A stretch of 38,131 nucleotides of DNA. Origin: Pirellulales bacterium (GTDB lineage Bacteria; Planctomycetota; Planctomycetia; Pirellulales; UBA1268). Within the stretch, counting starts at the first letter, position 1. Each line of letters opens with the position of its first letter. The position numbers and the translations under genes were made by a program. The notes under the pieces are model-generated. The model saw only the letters and a list, made by a program, of their open reading frames with translations. It was not told the DNA's origin and ran no database searches. Positions 24,127 through 32,447 of this stretch are shown here, piece by piece. The stretch covers positions 1 to 38,131 of the forward strand of contig JADHNY010000029.1 of NCBI GenBank assembly GCA_016779265.1, given 5' to 3'.

Positions 24127-26471
24127 AGATGCCTTCAGCTCTGGGCCGCTCAGGCGGCGGTGGCATTGGCGATATGTTTCTGCAGCATGGCGAGAAACTG
24201 GGCTTTCTCGTGTTTGTGTTGTTGGGTGGCTGGCTGATGTGGGGCGGGGTCTCCTCGCTGCTCACGAAGCGGCCAACTTCCGAGATGTTGCCCTCGGCGA
24301 TCTCGTCAAAGGCGCAGGAAGCCGAAGCGCATGTCCGGCAATCAACTCCGCTGCCCGAGGAGAAGCGGACCTCATCTGCGGCAGGTCAGGTGGCCGGCCA
24401 GTTGGCGGCCTGGACGAAGCCAAACGTGGCTCCTCCGGGAGAGTTTGTTGTTCTGAACAAGCCGCTCTTTAACGCGTTTGAGAAGCGAACCAAGCCGGAT
24501 GTGTTTCCGATTGAAGACCTGCATGTTGAGTCTGGCCTTGCGGTGCTTCCCAAGCCGGGTGCTGGTGGACCTGGATTCGGGGGCATGAGTGGCTTTGGTG
24601 GTATGGGCGGCTTCGGCTCTGGCATGGGTGGCCCCATGGGTATGGGCCCCGGCGGCTTCGGTGGCGATCCGGGCGCCGGTGAAGAAGGGATCGCTGGAGA
24701 AGAGATGGGCTTCGAAGATTCAGGGCTTGAGTCTGGCGAGGGCGAAGGCTTCGGCGGTGAGATGGGCGAAGGCTTCGGCGAGGGAGAGTTCGGAGGCTTT
24801 GGAGGTTTCCCCGGCCGGGGCGGAATGCGGCCAGGTGGGTTCGGACCTCCGGGCATGATGGGCAGACGTGGTCCTGACCGAACGCCTGGAACGGTCGTGC
24901 CCTATGTGGTGGTGACGGGCCTGGTGCCGTACGGCAAACAGATGACGGAATACGAGGTTCGCTACGGCCAGTCGAGTTTCCGCGATCCGGAACGTGACTC
25001 ACCGAAGTGGAGTCAGTTTCTTGTGGAGCGAGCTGAAGATGATGGCAGTGGAAATCTGAACTGGGAGCGGATCAACACCAACGCGGTGGCTGAGAAAGCG
25101 TCCCGAGAATGGGCGGGCCTGCAGCCGGAACTGCTGCCGATGGACTGTCTGCTGTCATTCGACGTTCCCGAACTTGCTCGAAGTGGACAGCCTGTCTCAC
25201 CGTACGCCTACAACATGCCTCTCCCGCGACGTCTGGATCAGCAGTGGGGTGCGGAGGCTGTTCATCCATGGTTTCAAGGCTTCTTGGAAAAGCGACGTGA
25301 TGAGCAGCAGGCGATGCAGCGGGCGATGGGCCAAGGGCCCCAGGGTGGCCGGATGTCGTCTGGGATGGGCGGCATGATGGGCTCCGGCATGATGGGCTCC
25401 GGCATGGGCTCGAGCATGGGCTCCGGCATGATGGGCTCTGGCATGGGCTCGAGCATGGGCTCCGGCATGATGGGCTCTTCAATGGGCTCGGGTATGCGAC
25501 CAGGTCGCATGGGCTCTTCAATGGGCTCGGGTATGAGTATGGGAATGGGTATGGAGGGAGAGGGCTCGGGGCTTGGTGGGGGTTCCATCTTCACGGAAGA
25601 AGGAGATGGAGCTGATCCAGGTGGCGAGATGATGGGCGGAGAAATGATGGGCGAGGGTGGGCAGATGTTCGCCCAGCCTGCTCCGGTGGAGTACCGCCTC
25701 TTCCGTTTCATCGACACCGATGTCCGACCCGGGAAGACCTATCGTTACCGGGTTCGGGTCTCGCTCTGGAATCCAAACATCAAACTCCATCCGCAGTATC
25801 TCAAGAGCGAAGACGTTGCGACGCCAACGAAGCTCGCGTCGGAGCCGAGTGAGGCCTCGAACGCGATTCAGGTGCCGCCGCAATCGCTTCTTTTGGCTCG
25901 AACGCTCGACCGCACAGAGGCCCGTAAGGTTCGCGGGTTGGTGGAGACGCTGGTCTTGGGAGCTGATCCAGAGACCGGCAACTTCGCACTGCGATCGATC
26001 AGCCTCGACCGTGGTGGGATGGCCATCGTTGCAGAGAAGGGTGAACGGGGTACTGAGGGGCCGCCGATCACCACAGACTCGATGCTTGTCGACGTTGCTG
26101 GCACACAAGAAAAGCCAGATGACCGTCGCCGTGACGACGACAGCCGTGTACCTGAGCCACTTGATCTGCTGTTTATGCAACCAGATGGCACTCTTCAGAT
26201 TGTCTCGGCGGCAGACAGCGAGCGACGCGCGTCGCAGTACACGCCGACGCTCGGTGCGGATTCGCAACAGGACGACCGTACTCAGGGGCCCGGCCGACGT
26301 GGCCCACCTGGCTTCGGGCCGGGATCCGGCGGAGGCTCTTCACCATTTGGCTCGGGTGGTCCCTTTGGTGGCGGAGGTGGAAGCAGCCCATTCGGTGGTG
26401 GCGGAAGCAGTCCGTTTGGAGGCGGGGGAAGTGGCCCCGGTGGCGGTTATGGTGGCGGCGAGACTCCTTGA
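24123..26471 (+). CDS. Single-pass membrane protein with fibronectin-like segments and Met-Gly-Ser repeats
   Basis: A 782-residue protein with an N-terminal membrane helix at about 26-45 (LGFLVFVLLGGWLMWGGV). After a helical stalk, Gly-rich segments alternate with two beta-rich parts. The first, near 255-310, contains VVPYVVVTGLVPYGKQ and YEVRYGQSS. The second, near 520-570, contains YRLFRFIDTDVRPGKTYRYR and RVRVSLWNPN, which resembles fibronectin type III-like strands. The longest Met-Gly-Ser repeat lies between them (residues 415-480), and the C-terminal 60 residues are Gly/Ser/Pro-Phe-rich. It starts at ATG 24123 with AAGGAG 7 nt upstream, overlapping the previous stop. In a pilus operon this is the pilP-like position, but no PilP motif or lipobox is present. 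Function not known; probably an inner-membrane platform or periplasm-spanning part. Confidence 0.72.
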   Translation: MKMPSALGRSGGGGIGDMFLQHGEKLGFLVFVLLGGWLMWGGVSSLLTKRPTSEMLPSAISSKAQEAEAHVRQSTPLPEEKRTSSAAGQVAGQLAAWTKPNVAPPGEFVVLNKPLFNAFEKRTKPDVFPIEDLHVESGLAVLPKPGAGGPGFGGMSGFGGMGGFGSGMGGPMGMGPGGFGGDPGAGEEGIAGEEMGFEDSGLESGEGEGFGGEMGEGFGEGEFGGFGGFPGRGGMRPGGFGPPGMMGRRGPDRTPGTVVPYVVVTGLVPYGKQMTEYEVRYGQSSFRDPERDSPKWSQFLVERAEDDGSGNLNWERINTNAVAEKASREWAGLQPELLPMDCLLSFDVPELARSGQPVSPYAYNMPLPRRLDQQWGAEAVHPWFQGFLEKRRDEQQAMQRAMGQGPQGGRMSSGMGGMMGSGMMGSGMGSSMGSGMMGSGMGSSMGSGMMGSSMGSGMRPGRMGSSMGSGMSMGMGMEGEGSGLGGGSIFTEEGDGADPGGEMMGGEMMGEGGQMFAQPAPVEYRLFRFIDTDVRPGKTYRYRVRVSLWNPNIKLHPQYLKSEDVATPTKLASEPSEASNAIQVPPQSLLLARTLDRTEARKVRGLVETLVLGADPETGNFALRSISLDRGGMAIVAEKGERGTEGPPITTDSMLVDVAGTQEKPDDRRRDDDSRVPEPLDLLFMQPDGTLQIVSAADSERRASQYTPTLGADSQQDDRTQGPGRRGPPGFGPGSGGGSSPFGSGGPFGGGGGSSPFGGGGSSPFGGGGSGPGGGYGGGETP
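25362..25545 (+). repeat. 39-bp tandem repeat coding for Met-Gly-Ser
   Basis: Two 39-bp units at 25380-25418 and 25419-25457 differ at one base; a third, partial unit follows at 25458-25484. Each encodes GSGMMGSGMGSSM. Shorter variants (GSSMGSGM) continue to about 25545. Near-identity of the DNA shows recent duplication, since synonymous codons would have drifted otherwise. In-frame, with no spacers. Confidence 0.85.
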
Positions 26472-26484
26472 AGTGTCACAGGAC

Positions 26485-26499
26485 ATGAGGCATACGATG
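26485..26499 (+). promoter_or_regulatory. RBS and alternative start of the fourth operon gene
   Basis: Two in-frame ATGs lie at 26485 and 26497. The first has AGG only 2 nt upstream, too close for a ribosome. The second has GAGG at 26487-26490 with a 6-nt spacer and starts directly at a signal peptide, so 26497 is preferred. Confidence 0.55.
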
Positions 26500-28374
26500 C
26501 GTTCCTACAGCGGCTATTTGTGCGCAGCCATCGTCGCGACGGCGTCGACATTTTGTTTCAGCGAACGAGTTGTGGCTCAAGAGCCGAAATACTCTTCGTG
26601 GAAACAGGTCGAGGCAGCTCCCGAAACCCGTGATTTTCTGACTGCGATGAAGGGTGGCGGAGGGATCGATGCCTCCGCTAGCACCTACCTTGAGGAGATC
26701 GTTTTTCCGCAGTTCAGCCTGCCAGAAAACCGAGGCGACCTTGATGAGGTCCGCAACCGAGTGCTGACCCGTATTCTGGCGAGCTTCGCGACGGATGATA
26801 TCCAAAACTCGGCGAATGCCCTCGTTGCCCAGGGCATGCAGCGGCTTCTCGAGGATGACACCCAGGCGATGGGCGTGCGACTCAACGCGCTGCTTCTGAT
26901 TGGCGAGCTGCAGGCGAAGTCTGGCGGTCTCTGGCCTGGAGCCGTACAGCCATTGACGCAGGTTGCCGCAGATGATTCGGTGGCTCTGTCACTGCGGATT
27001 GCCGCGATGATCGGGCTGAATCAGCATCTCTCGCGTGCTGCCGAGCGGTCTGACCCAGCGATTCTCTCGGGAATGCTACAGACGGCAGAGCCTGCCTTGC
27101 TCGCCTGTCTCTCGGCGCCGGAGGCGACGACGCCTTCAGAGCAGGTTGCTGCGGAATGGCTGACATCTCAGGTTCTGCGATTGCTGCCGAGCGTGATGCC
27201 GAAGGCGACGGCGACGGTGGCAGGCACCATCTTCGAGACGCTGGCTGACACCAACCGCGGGCTCGATGTGAGAGTGCGGGCAGCCTATGCCCTGGGGACA
27301 ACTGCTGATGCAGCAGGGAATATTGATGTCCCGGAGGCGGTCGCCATCATCGAGTCATTGGCGATTGAATCGCTTGCGTCGGATGTGGCATTGGCGGACG
27401 AACGCACATTTGAACGCGATTTTCTCGGTGCCGGTGGCGGTCGTGGCGGCTTTGGCGGGCCTGGCGGAATGATGATGGGTTCCGACTCTGGGATGGCCGG
27501 CATGAGCCCCGGTGGCATGAGTTTCGGTGGGCGTGCGCCCGGTGGCCGGGGACCAGGTGGCCGTGGTTCGATGGGCATGGGCCCTGGGGCTGGAGAAGAG
27601 CCTGGCGAGTCGCCCGGTGGTCGACGCTCAACGCGAGGAGGCCGTGGTGGCGAAGAACAGGGAGCAGGAAGCGGCCGTGGTCCGACGCGGGGCGGCATGG
27701 GCTCAGGCATGATGGGCTCGAGCATGGGCTCAGGAATGATGGGTTCGGGAATGATGGGCTCGAGTATGGGCTCTGGCATGATGGGGCCTGGGATGGGCTC
27801 TGGCGGTTCTGGATTCGGGATGCGGAGCCGCGGCCGAGCTCCGGTTCTCGAGAGCGGCATCTGTCTTCGCACGGCGTGGCGGTTGCAGATGCTGGCAGAT
27901 GCACTGGCGGTGGGAGATCCCGGCGACACAGGCCTCGTCACAGTCGCCGCGGCCGACGATAAGCCAGCGATCCTTGAGTTGGCTCAGAAACTTCGCGAAC
28001 AGTCGGGGGCGATTATGGAGAACCCCACAGATCGTTCGATTCGTTCCGCGTTTGCCGTTGTTGCACCCGAGCTGGCCAGCCCGCCGGAAGAGGAGCCTGA
28101 ACTCCCCGAGGAGGGGATGGAGCCTGGTGAGGGGCCAGGAGGATTCGGCGACGATGTCTTCGGCGGCGACGTGTTTGGCAATCCACAGGCGGGAGGACCT
28201 CCCGGCATGGGAGCAGGTGGTCCACCGGCGGGTGGTCCTGGTGGTCGGCGGCCCCCAGGCCCCGGTCCCGGAGGCCCTCCAGGCCAGCCGGGAGGACCAG
28301 CTGGAGCAGCCCAGGGCGGCGGTGAGCCACCTCAAGGCGGTGGTGACGAACCGTTTGATCCCTTCGGCGAGTAG
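26497..28374 (+). CDS. Exported helical-repeat protein with Met-Gly-Ser block
   Basis: A 625-residue protein with a signal peptide (YLCAAIVATASTFC, cleavage likely after VVAQ near 27). Residues 55-310 are all-helical with HEAT/ARM-like periodicity: VRLNALLLIGELQAKSG, LRIAAMIGLNQHL, VRVRAAYALGTTADAAG. This suggests a curved protein-binding solenoid. Residues 315-455 are Gly/Met/Arg-rich, including GSGMMGSSM repeats like those of the preceding gene. A short helical part (ESGICLRTAWRLQMLADAL, 455-540) follows, then a Glu-rich and a Gly/Pro-rich tail ending DEPFDPFGE. The open frame continues upstream in a different frame from the preceding gene, but that is a shadow. The gene is the last of the operon and ends 23 bp before a strong terminator. 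It may be the periplasmic partner of the two membrane proteins. No family recognised. Confidence 0.75.
   Translation: MRSYSGYLCAAIVATASTFCFSERVVAQEPKYSSWKQVEAAPETRDFLTAMKGGGGIDASASTYLEEIVFPQFSLPENRGDLDEVRNRVLTRILASFATDDIQNSANALVAQGMQRLLEDDTQAMGVRLNALLLIGELQAKSGGLWPGAVQPLTQVAADDSVALSLRIAAMIGLNQHLSRAAERSDPAILSGMLQTAEPALLACLSAPEATTPSEQVAAEWLTSQVLRLLPSVMPKATATVAGTIFETLADTNRGLDVRVRAAYALGTTADAAGNIDVPEAVAIIESLAIESLASDVALADERTFERDFLGAGGGRGGFGGPGGMMMGSDSGMAGMSPGGMSFGGRAPGGRGPGGRGSMGMGPGAGEEPGESPGGRRSTRGGRGGEEQGAGSGRGPTRGGMGSGMMGSSMGSGMMGSGMMGSSMGSGMMGPGMGSGGSGFGMRSRGRAPVLESGICLRTAWRLQMLADALAVGDPGDTGLVTVAAADDKPAILELAQKLREQSGAIMENPTDRSIRSAFAVVAPELASPPEEEPELPEEGMEPGEGPGGFGDDVFGGDVFGNPQAGGPPGMGAGGPPAGGPGGRRPPGPGPGGPPGQPGGPAGAAQGGGEPPQGGGDEPFDPFGE
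27697..27812 (+). repeat. Met-Gly-Ser repeat in the fourth operon gene
   Basis: Encodes alternating GSGMM and GSSM units. It shares the 20-mer ATGGGCTCGAGCATGGGCTC exactly with the repeat 2.3 kb upstream in the third gene, so the two arrays are related at DNA level and not only by similar composition. Confidence 0.8.
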
Positions 28375-28397
28375 TCTGCCGTCCGCGTACGAAAACA

Positions 28398-28434
28398 AAC
28401 AACGCCGATCGGGATGCTCCCGGTCGGCGTTGTT
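28398..28434. terminator. Bidirectional intrinsic terminator
   Basis: A 17-bp stem (28398-28414 with 28418-28434, one G-U type mismatch) closes a 3-nt loop TGC. It lies between the convergent PilM operon and ilvB. On the minus strand a T-rich stretch (TTGTTTGTTTTCG) follows the stem, the stronger side; on the plus strand the tail is GTATTTCGTT. It ends both transcription units. Confidence 0.88.
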
Positions 28435-28494
28435 GTATTTCGTTCCTGATGTTCGTCCGCTGAAAAAATCCGCGTGTGGATCGCCGACCCGCGG

Positions 28495-30267
28495 CTACTC
28501 CTTGATCAGTTCACGAACCGTCATGCCGGATGGGATCATCGGCAGCACGTGCTCTTGGTACGGCACTTGGACGTCGAGGAGGGCAGGGCCCTCGGCATCG
28601 ATCAGCCGCTGAAGAGCCGGCGTCAGGTCTGCCTTTTCAGAGATTGTCTCGGCCTGCCAGCCAAAACTCGTAGCAACGCCGACAAAATCGGGGTAGCGAG
28701 CTTCGGGCGAAATCCCGTCACCCTGGCCAGCGGCTTCTGGGTGGTGGACCGGACCAAGGTAGGTGTGGGCCCGGTTGCCCTTGAAGAATCGATCCTCCCA
28801 CTGCACCACCATGCCCAGATGCTGGTTGTTAAGCAGCAGCACCTTGACGGGGATTTTTTCACAATGGCAGGTGGCCAGTTCCTGAACATTCATCAGGAAA
28901 CTGCCGTCTCCATCGATATCAACGACAACCGCGTCAGGGCAGCCAACTGCCGCGCCCATTGCAGCGGGAAGTCCAAATCCCATGGTTCCCAGGCCGCTCG
29001 ACGAGAGCCAGCGACGAGGTTCACGGAACTTATAGAACTGGGCGGACCACATCTGGTGCTGGCCCACGCCCACGGAGATCACGGTGTCTCGCTCAGCGGT
29101 CAGCCTGGAGAGCTCGGCGATCGCTTCCTGGGCGAGGATGCCTGAATAGGTCTCGTCATAGGCAAACGGATCTTCGGACTTCCAGCGGGCGATCTGGGCA
29201 TGCCAGTCGTCGAGGCCTGCTGCAGGCGGTTCGACGACTTTGTTGAGCTCCACAAGGGCTTCTTTCACGTCAGCCACAATCGGCACGTGTACCAGCTTGT
29301 TCTTGTTGATCTCAGAAGGATCGACGTCGATGTGCACAATGAAGCCGTGTTGGGCGAACTTTTCGACATTTCCGGTCACGCGGTCGTCAAATCGCACGCC
29401 GACCGCGATCAGCAGGTCGGCCTCATCGACGGCATAGTTGGCATAGACGCTCCCGTGCATGCCGAGCATGTCGAGCGAGAGGGGCTGGTCGCCGGGGTAG
29501 GCCCCCAGGCCCATCAGGGTCATGGTGACGGGAATACCAGTCTTGCGGACGAGCTCCCGCAGCTCAGCAGATGCCTCGCCGCTGATCACGCCACCACCGG
29601 CGTAAATCACCGGCTTCTTGGCCCGTTTGATGGCGGCGGCCACCTGGGCGATCTGTTCTGGCTTCACCGCCCGGGGCTCCGGCCGGTAGCCCGGCAGCCG
29701 CATCTCAGCGTCGTAGTCGGGCTGAATCTGTGTCAGCTGCACGTTCTTCGGCAGGTCGATCAGGACTGGTCCTTGCCGGCCCGTGGTGGCCACGTGGAAC
29801 GCTTCCCTCATCACACGCGGAATGTCGTTGGCGTCAGTCACCAGGTAGTGGTGCTTTGTGATGCTGCGGCAGACTTCAACGATCGGCGTTTCCTGAAAGG
29901 CGTCGGTGCCGATCACGCTTGTTCCAACCTGGCCGGTCAGGGCGATCAGAGGCACACTGTCCATTCGGGCATCGGCAATCGCAGTCACCAAATTGAGGGC
30001 GCCCGGGCCGCTGGTGCCCATGCAGACACCTGGTTTTCCAGTCGAGCGGGCGTAGCCCTGGGCGGCAAACGCCCCTCCCTGTTCATGCCGCGGCAGGATG
30101 GTCCGCAGGCGATCGGCGTAGCGGGTCAGCGACTGGTGGAGAGGCATGCTGGCTCCGCCTGGGTAGGCGAAGATCACCTCCACTCCTTGCCGAACGAGCG
30201 ACTCGACCACCGCGTCGGCGCCGAGGACGAACGTGTCGGACGTGTGGGGGCGATCAGCCGTGGCCAT
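28495..30267 (-). CDS. ilvB: Acetolactate synthase, catalytic subunit
   Basis: Thiamine-diphosphate enzyme (EC 2.2.1.6) of branched-chain amino acid synthesis, joining two pyruvates, or pyruvate and 2-oxobutyrate. The ATG at 30265-30267 gives 590 residues and has GGAG about 10 nt upstream; a TTG two codons earlier is less likely. Catalytic Glu62 lies in [10 protein letters not shown]. The FAD/regulatory-contact segment is [11 protein letters not shown] (290-300). The ThDP/Mg motif runs from GDG at 453-455 to NN at 480-481. These features and VVEPPAAG-like linkers match the large subunit rather than other ThDP enzymes. The regulatory subunit gene ilvN, often directly downstream, is missing here: the gene is followed by a terminator. 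It would need ilvN from elsewhere or act without it. Confidence 0.93.
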   Translation of the reverse strand: MATADRPHTSDTFVLGADAVVESLVRQGVEVIFAYPGGASMPLHQSLTRYADRLRTILPRHEQGGAFAAQGYARSTGKPGVCMGTSGPGALNLVTAIADARMDSVPLIALTGQVGTSVIGTDAFQETPIVEVCRSITKHHYLVTDANDIPRVMREAFHVATTGRQGPVLIDLPKNVQLTQIQPDYDAEMRLPGYRPEPRAVKPEQIAQVAAAIKRAKKPVIYAGGGVISGEASAELRELVRKTGIPVTMTLMGLGAYPGDQPLSLDMLGMHGSVYANYAVDEADLLIAVGVRFDDRVTGNVEKFAQHGFIVHIDVDPSEINKNKLVHVPIVADVKEALVELNKVVEPPAAGLDDWHAQIARWKSEDPFAYDETYSGILAQEAIAELSRLTAERDTVISVGVGQHQMWSAQFYKFREPRRWLSSSGLGTMGFGLPAAMGAAVGCPDAVVVDIDGDGSFLMNVQELATCHCEKIPVKVLLLNNQHLGMVVQWEDRFFKGNRAHTYLGPVHHPEAAGQGDGISPEARYPDFVGVATSFGWQAETISEKADLTPALQRLIDAEGPALLDVQVPYQEHVLPMIPSGMTVRELIKE

Positions 30268-30333
30268 GGACAACTCTCCGAAAGGGGAAAAGGGGAATGC
30301 GGGGTTTCTTCTGAAACAATACCCGACACCGCG

Positions 30334-30362
30334 AGATTAGGGGTGAAAACACGGTTTCGCAA
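30334..30362 (-). promoter_or_regulatory. Weak candidate promoter for ilvB
   Basis: On the minus strand TTGCGA (30357-30362) and TAATCT (30334-30339) are separated by 17 nt, about 65 nt before the ilvB ATG. Matches to the consensus are four and three of six, so this is only suggestive. No leader peptide rich in Leu/Val/Ile codons or attenuator hairpin was found in the 167-bp gap. Confidence 0.25.
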
Positions 30363-30434
30363 GGTTTTCAACGCATCTGCGATGCCCAGGGCCAACAATG
30401 TGGCAAGAGTCTCCGCCGCGTAGAGGCATTTCGG

Positions 30435-30998
30435 TCACTTTTGCAGGCGTTTGAGCGTCGCTCCACGGTAGTCCGAGCCGATCTTCGCGACCGGTGGCGA
30501 CTCAATCAGCACCAGTTGATCAGGGCTGACACACTCCCACACAAACTCTGTCAGTCGCTCGTCGGAGGGGATCTCGACGCGAATCAGCCGGCCATCCTGG
30601 CGGTAGGTGCCACGCATCACACCGCGGACATCGACCTCGAGCCGTCCGTCAGCTGTTCGTGAAATTTCAGCCGGATACTCAAAGCCTGCCGGCAGAGTCA
30701 GCTGCCAGCCTCCCGTCAGGTCGACCCCCGCAAACTCGATGTCACGAGCAAGCGATCTCAGCGAGCCCGCCTGTCTTGCCAGTTCAGCGAGTTCCTGCGT
30801 GAGCTGCAGCAGATCGCTGTTGAGCCCGGCGATTTCAGCGGTGGCGGAGTTCTCTTCACCAGTCGCAGCAGGCACTGGTGAGAGACGCCTGCCTCGTTTG
30901 GGTGACGAGGGATCGGCCGCGGCGACTCCCAGATTGACCGAGACCGCGACGATCAGCCACGCTGTGAACCTGGAGGGGATCAGCGAGTGGAAATGCAT
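30435..30998 (-). CDS. Small secreted protein of unknown function
   Basis: A 187-residue protein, not recognised. A signal peptide covers 1-28 (FTAWLIVAVSVNLGVAAA). A basic Pro/Ser-rich stretch is followed by a coiled-coil heptad segment at about 53-88 (LNSDLLQLTQELAELARQ). A beta-rich domain spans 92-185 (GVDLTGGWQLTLPAGFEY, GRLEVDVRGVMRGTYRQ, FVWECVSPDQLVLIE), resembling small lipocalin-like or 'extracellular beta-barrel' tails that carry a GxW motif. GGAG lies about 10 nt before the ATG. It is divergent from the TctC-TctB fusion, with only 30 bp between start codons, and lies upstream of ilvB by 167 bp on the same strand. Confidence 0.7.
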   Translation of the reverse strand: MHFHSLIPSRFTAWLIVAVSVNLGVAAADPSSPKRGRRLSPVPAATGEENSATAEIAGLNSDLLQLTQELAELARQAGSLRSLARDIEFAGVDLTGGWQLTLPAGFEYPAEISRTADGRLEVDVRGVMRGTYRQDGRLIRVEIPSDERLTEFVWECVSPDQLVLIESPPVAKIGSDYRGATLKRLQK

Positions 30999-31016
30999 GG
31001 GGCCGCAGGCTCCGTT

Positions 31017-31031
31017 GGGGGATCAATCGTG
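31017..31031 (+). promoter_or_regulatory. RBS with GTG start of the TctC-TctB fusion
   Basis: GGGGGA at 31017-31022 lies 6 nt before GTG 31029-31031. No other start of this frame has such a site: the ATGs at 30987 and 30993 lie within or before the divergent gene's start. The GTG is therefore preferred. Confidence 0.6.
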
Positions 31032-32438
31032 AACACCGAGTATAGCCAGGCTGTGCCTGCGACCCGGCGGACCTCTCGCGAGCAGTGCCTCTCGCGTGGA
31101 GCGGCCGTTCGAGGTTGGCAGCGGCTGGTCCTCGGAGTGCTCTGCCTGTTCGTCCTGCCTGGGTGTGGGCAACAGCAGTCCTTTCCAGCGCGACCGATCA
31201 CGCTGATCTGCCCCTGGTCGGCGGGGGGCGGCACCGACCGTGTGTCACGCCAGATGGCGATGCAGCTGGAACGCCGGTTTGGCGTCCCGGTCAATGTGAT
31301 CAACGCCACTGGTGGGTCAGGGGTCACCGGCTTCACACGCGGGGCACGGAGTCGTCCGGATGGCTACACGCTGATGATGATGACCGTCGAGCTCTCCATG
31401 CTGCACTGGCGTGAGCTGACGGAGATCACGCATCGCGATTTTGCCGCCCTCTCACTGCTCAATCGAGATGCTGCGGCCCTGTTTGTCAGAGAGGATGCGG
31501 AGTACGTGTCGCTGGCTGATCTTGAGACGGCCATTCGTGAAGCTCCCGAGCCGCTGAAGGCCAGCGGCACGGCACAAGGCGGTATCTGGCATGCAGCGGT
31601 GGCTGGCTGGCTTGATAGCCGTGGGCTTCCGGCAGACGCGGTGACCTGGGTCTCGCTCAACGGCTCTGGGCCGTCGCTGCAGGAACTGATGGCAGGCGGT
31701 CTCGACATCGTGTGCTGCGCGGTGGCGGAGGCCGATGCCCTGCTGGCCTCGAAGCGGGTGCGGTGTCTGGGCGTAATGGCAGGCCAGCGGCTGCCCACGG
31801 CAGCTGACATCCCCACCTTTCGCGAACAAGGGGCCGACTGGGAGATGGCGGGCTGGCGAGGGCTCGGCGTTCCGGCCGGGGTGCCTGAGGATCGGCTGCA
31901 GATCCTCACCGACGCGGTTGAAGCAGAGGCGACCAGCGAAGAGTTTCGGGAGTTCTTGTCGCTGGCCGGGTTTGACCACTCGTTTCAGCCGGCCACTGAG
32001 TTTGGGCCGACGCTCGAGGCGCAGGACCGGCTGTTTGAGCGGGTGATGACCAGCGACGCGCTCGGCGGTGTGGCTGCCGATGCCGCGGGTGGCATGGTGT
32101 TTCCAACGGTGATCGGCAGCCTCTTGCTGCTCGCTGCGGCCGTCGCTGTGTCGACACGAGGTGCCGCCGTCAGCAATGAAGCGGCTCTCACGATGTCGCG
32201 CGAGGGCGTGCTCAATGCAGCTGCGGTCGTCCTCAGCGTGGCGGCCTTCATTGCATCAGTCGATCTCGTCGGTTTCCTGGTGGCGGCCACACTGGTGCTG
32301 CTGGTCTTGCTGCTGCGGTTTGGCACGCACCCACTGAAGGCAGGTCTGATCGCGCTGACGGCTGCTGGGGCTGTGCAGCTACTCTTCGCGGGAGTGTTGC
32401 GAGTGCCGTTGCCACGTGGCCTCTGGTTTGAGGGGTAG
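31029..32438 (+). CDS. TctC-TctB fusion, tripartite tricarboxylate transporter
   Basis: One 469-residue chain joins two components that are normally separate. Residues 30-46 are a lipoprotein signal (LVLGVLCLFVLPGC, Cys46 as the lipid-bearing residue) after a long basic N-region. Residues 50-345 are a TctC/Bug solute-binding protein: RPITLICPWSAGGGTDRVSR, VNVINATGGSGVTGFT and MAGQRLPTAADIPTFREQG are characteristic. Residues 350-469 are TctB-like with four hydrophobic segments (VFPTVIGSLLLLAAAVAVS, LNAAAVVLSVAAFIA, FLVAATLVLLVLLL, LIALTAAGAVQLLFAGVL). Substrates of the family are citrate and other carboxylates. The binding domain is tethered twice, by its lipid and by the TctB helices. It is followed by tctA after 9 nt. 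The fusion is in one uninterrupted frame. Confidence 0.85.
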   Translation: MNTEYSQAVPATRRTSREQCLSRGAAVRGWQRLVLGVLCLFVLPGCGQQQSFPARPITLICPWSAGGGTDRVSRQMAMQLERRFGVPVNVINATGGSGVTGFTRGARSRPDGYTLMMMTVELSMLHWRELTEITHRDFAALSLLNRDAAALFVREDAEYVSLADLETAIREAPEPLKASGTAQGGIWHAAVAGWLDSRGLPADAVTWVSLNGSGPSLQELMAGGLDIVCCAVAEADALLASKRVRCLGVMAGQRLPTAADIPTFREQGADWEMAGWRGLGVPAGVPEDRLQILTDAVEAEATSEEFREFLSLAGFDHSFQPATEFGPTLEAQDRLFERVMTSDALGGVAADAAGGMVFPTVIGSLLLLAAAVAVSTRGAAVSNEAALTMSREGVLNAAAVVLSVAAFIASVDLVGFLVAATLVLLVLLLRFGTHPLKAGLIALTAAGAVQLLFAGVLRVPLPRGLWFEG

Positions 32439-32447
32439 GAAGACGTG

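Noticed and set aside
25380-25484. Possible CRISPR array
   Set aside because: Units are directly tandem without spacers, lie in frame inside a gene and encode Met-Gly-Ser; no cas genes.
25657-26484. Long upstream extension of the fourth operon gene
   Set aside because: Overlaps the third gene in another frame and would hide the signal peptide; translation is Arg/Ser noise.
30987-31028. ATG starts of the TctC-TctB frame before 31029
   Set aside because: They overlap the start of the divergent gene and lack a ribosome site, while GTG 31029 has GGGGGA 6 nt upstream.
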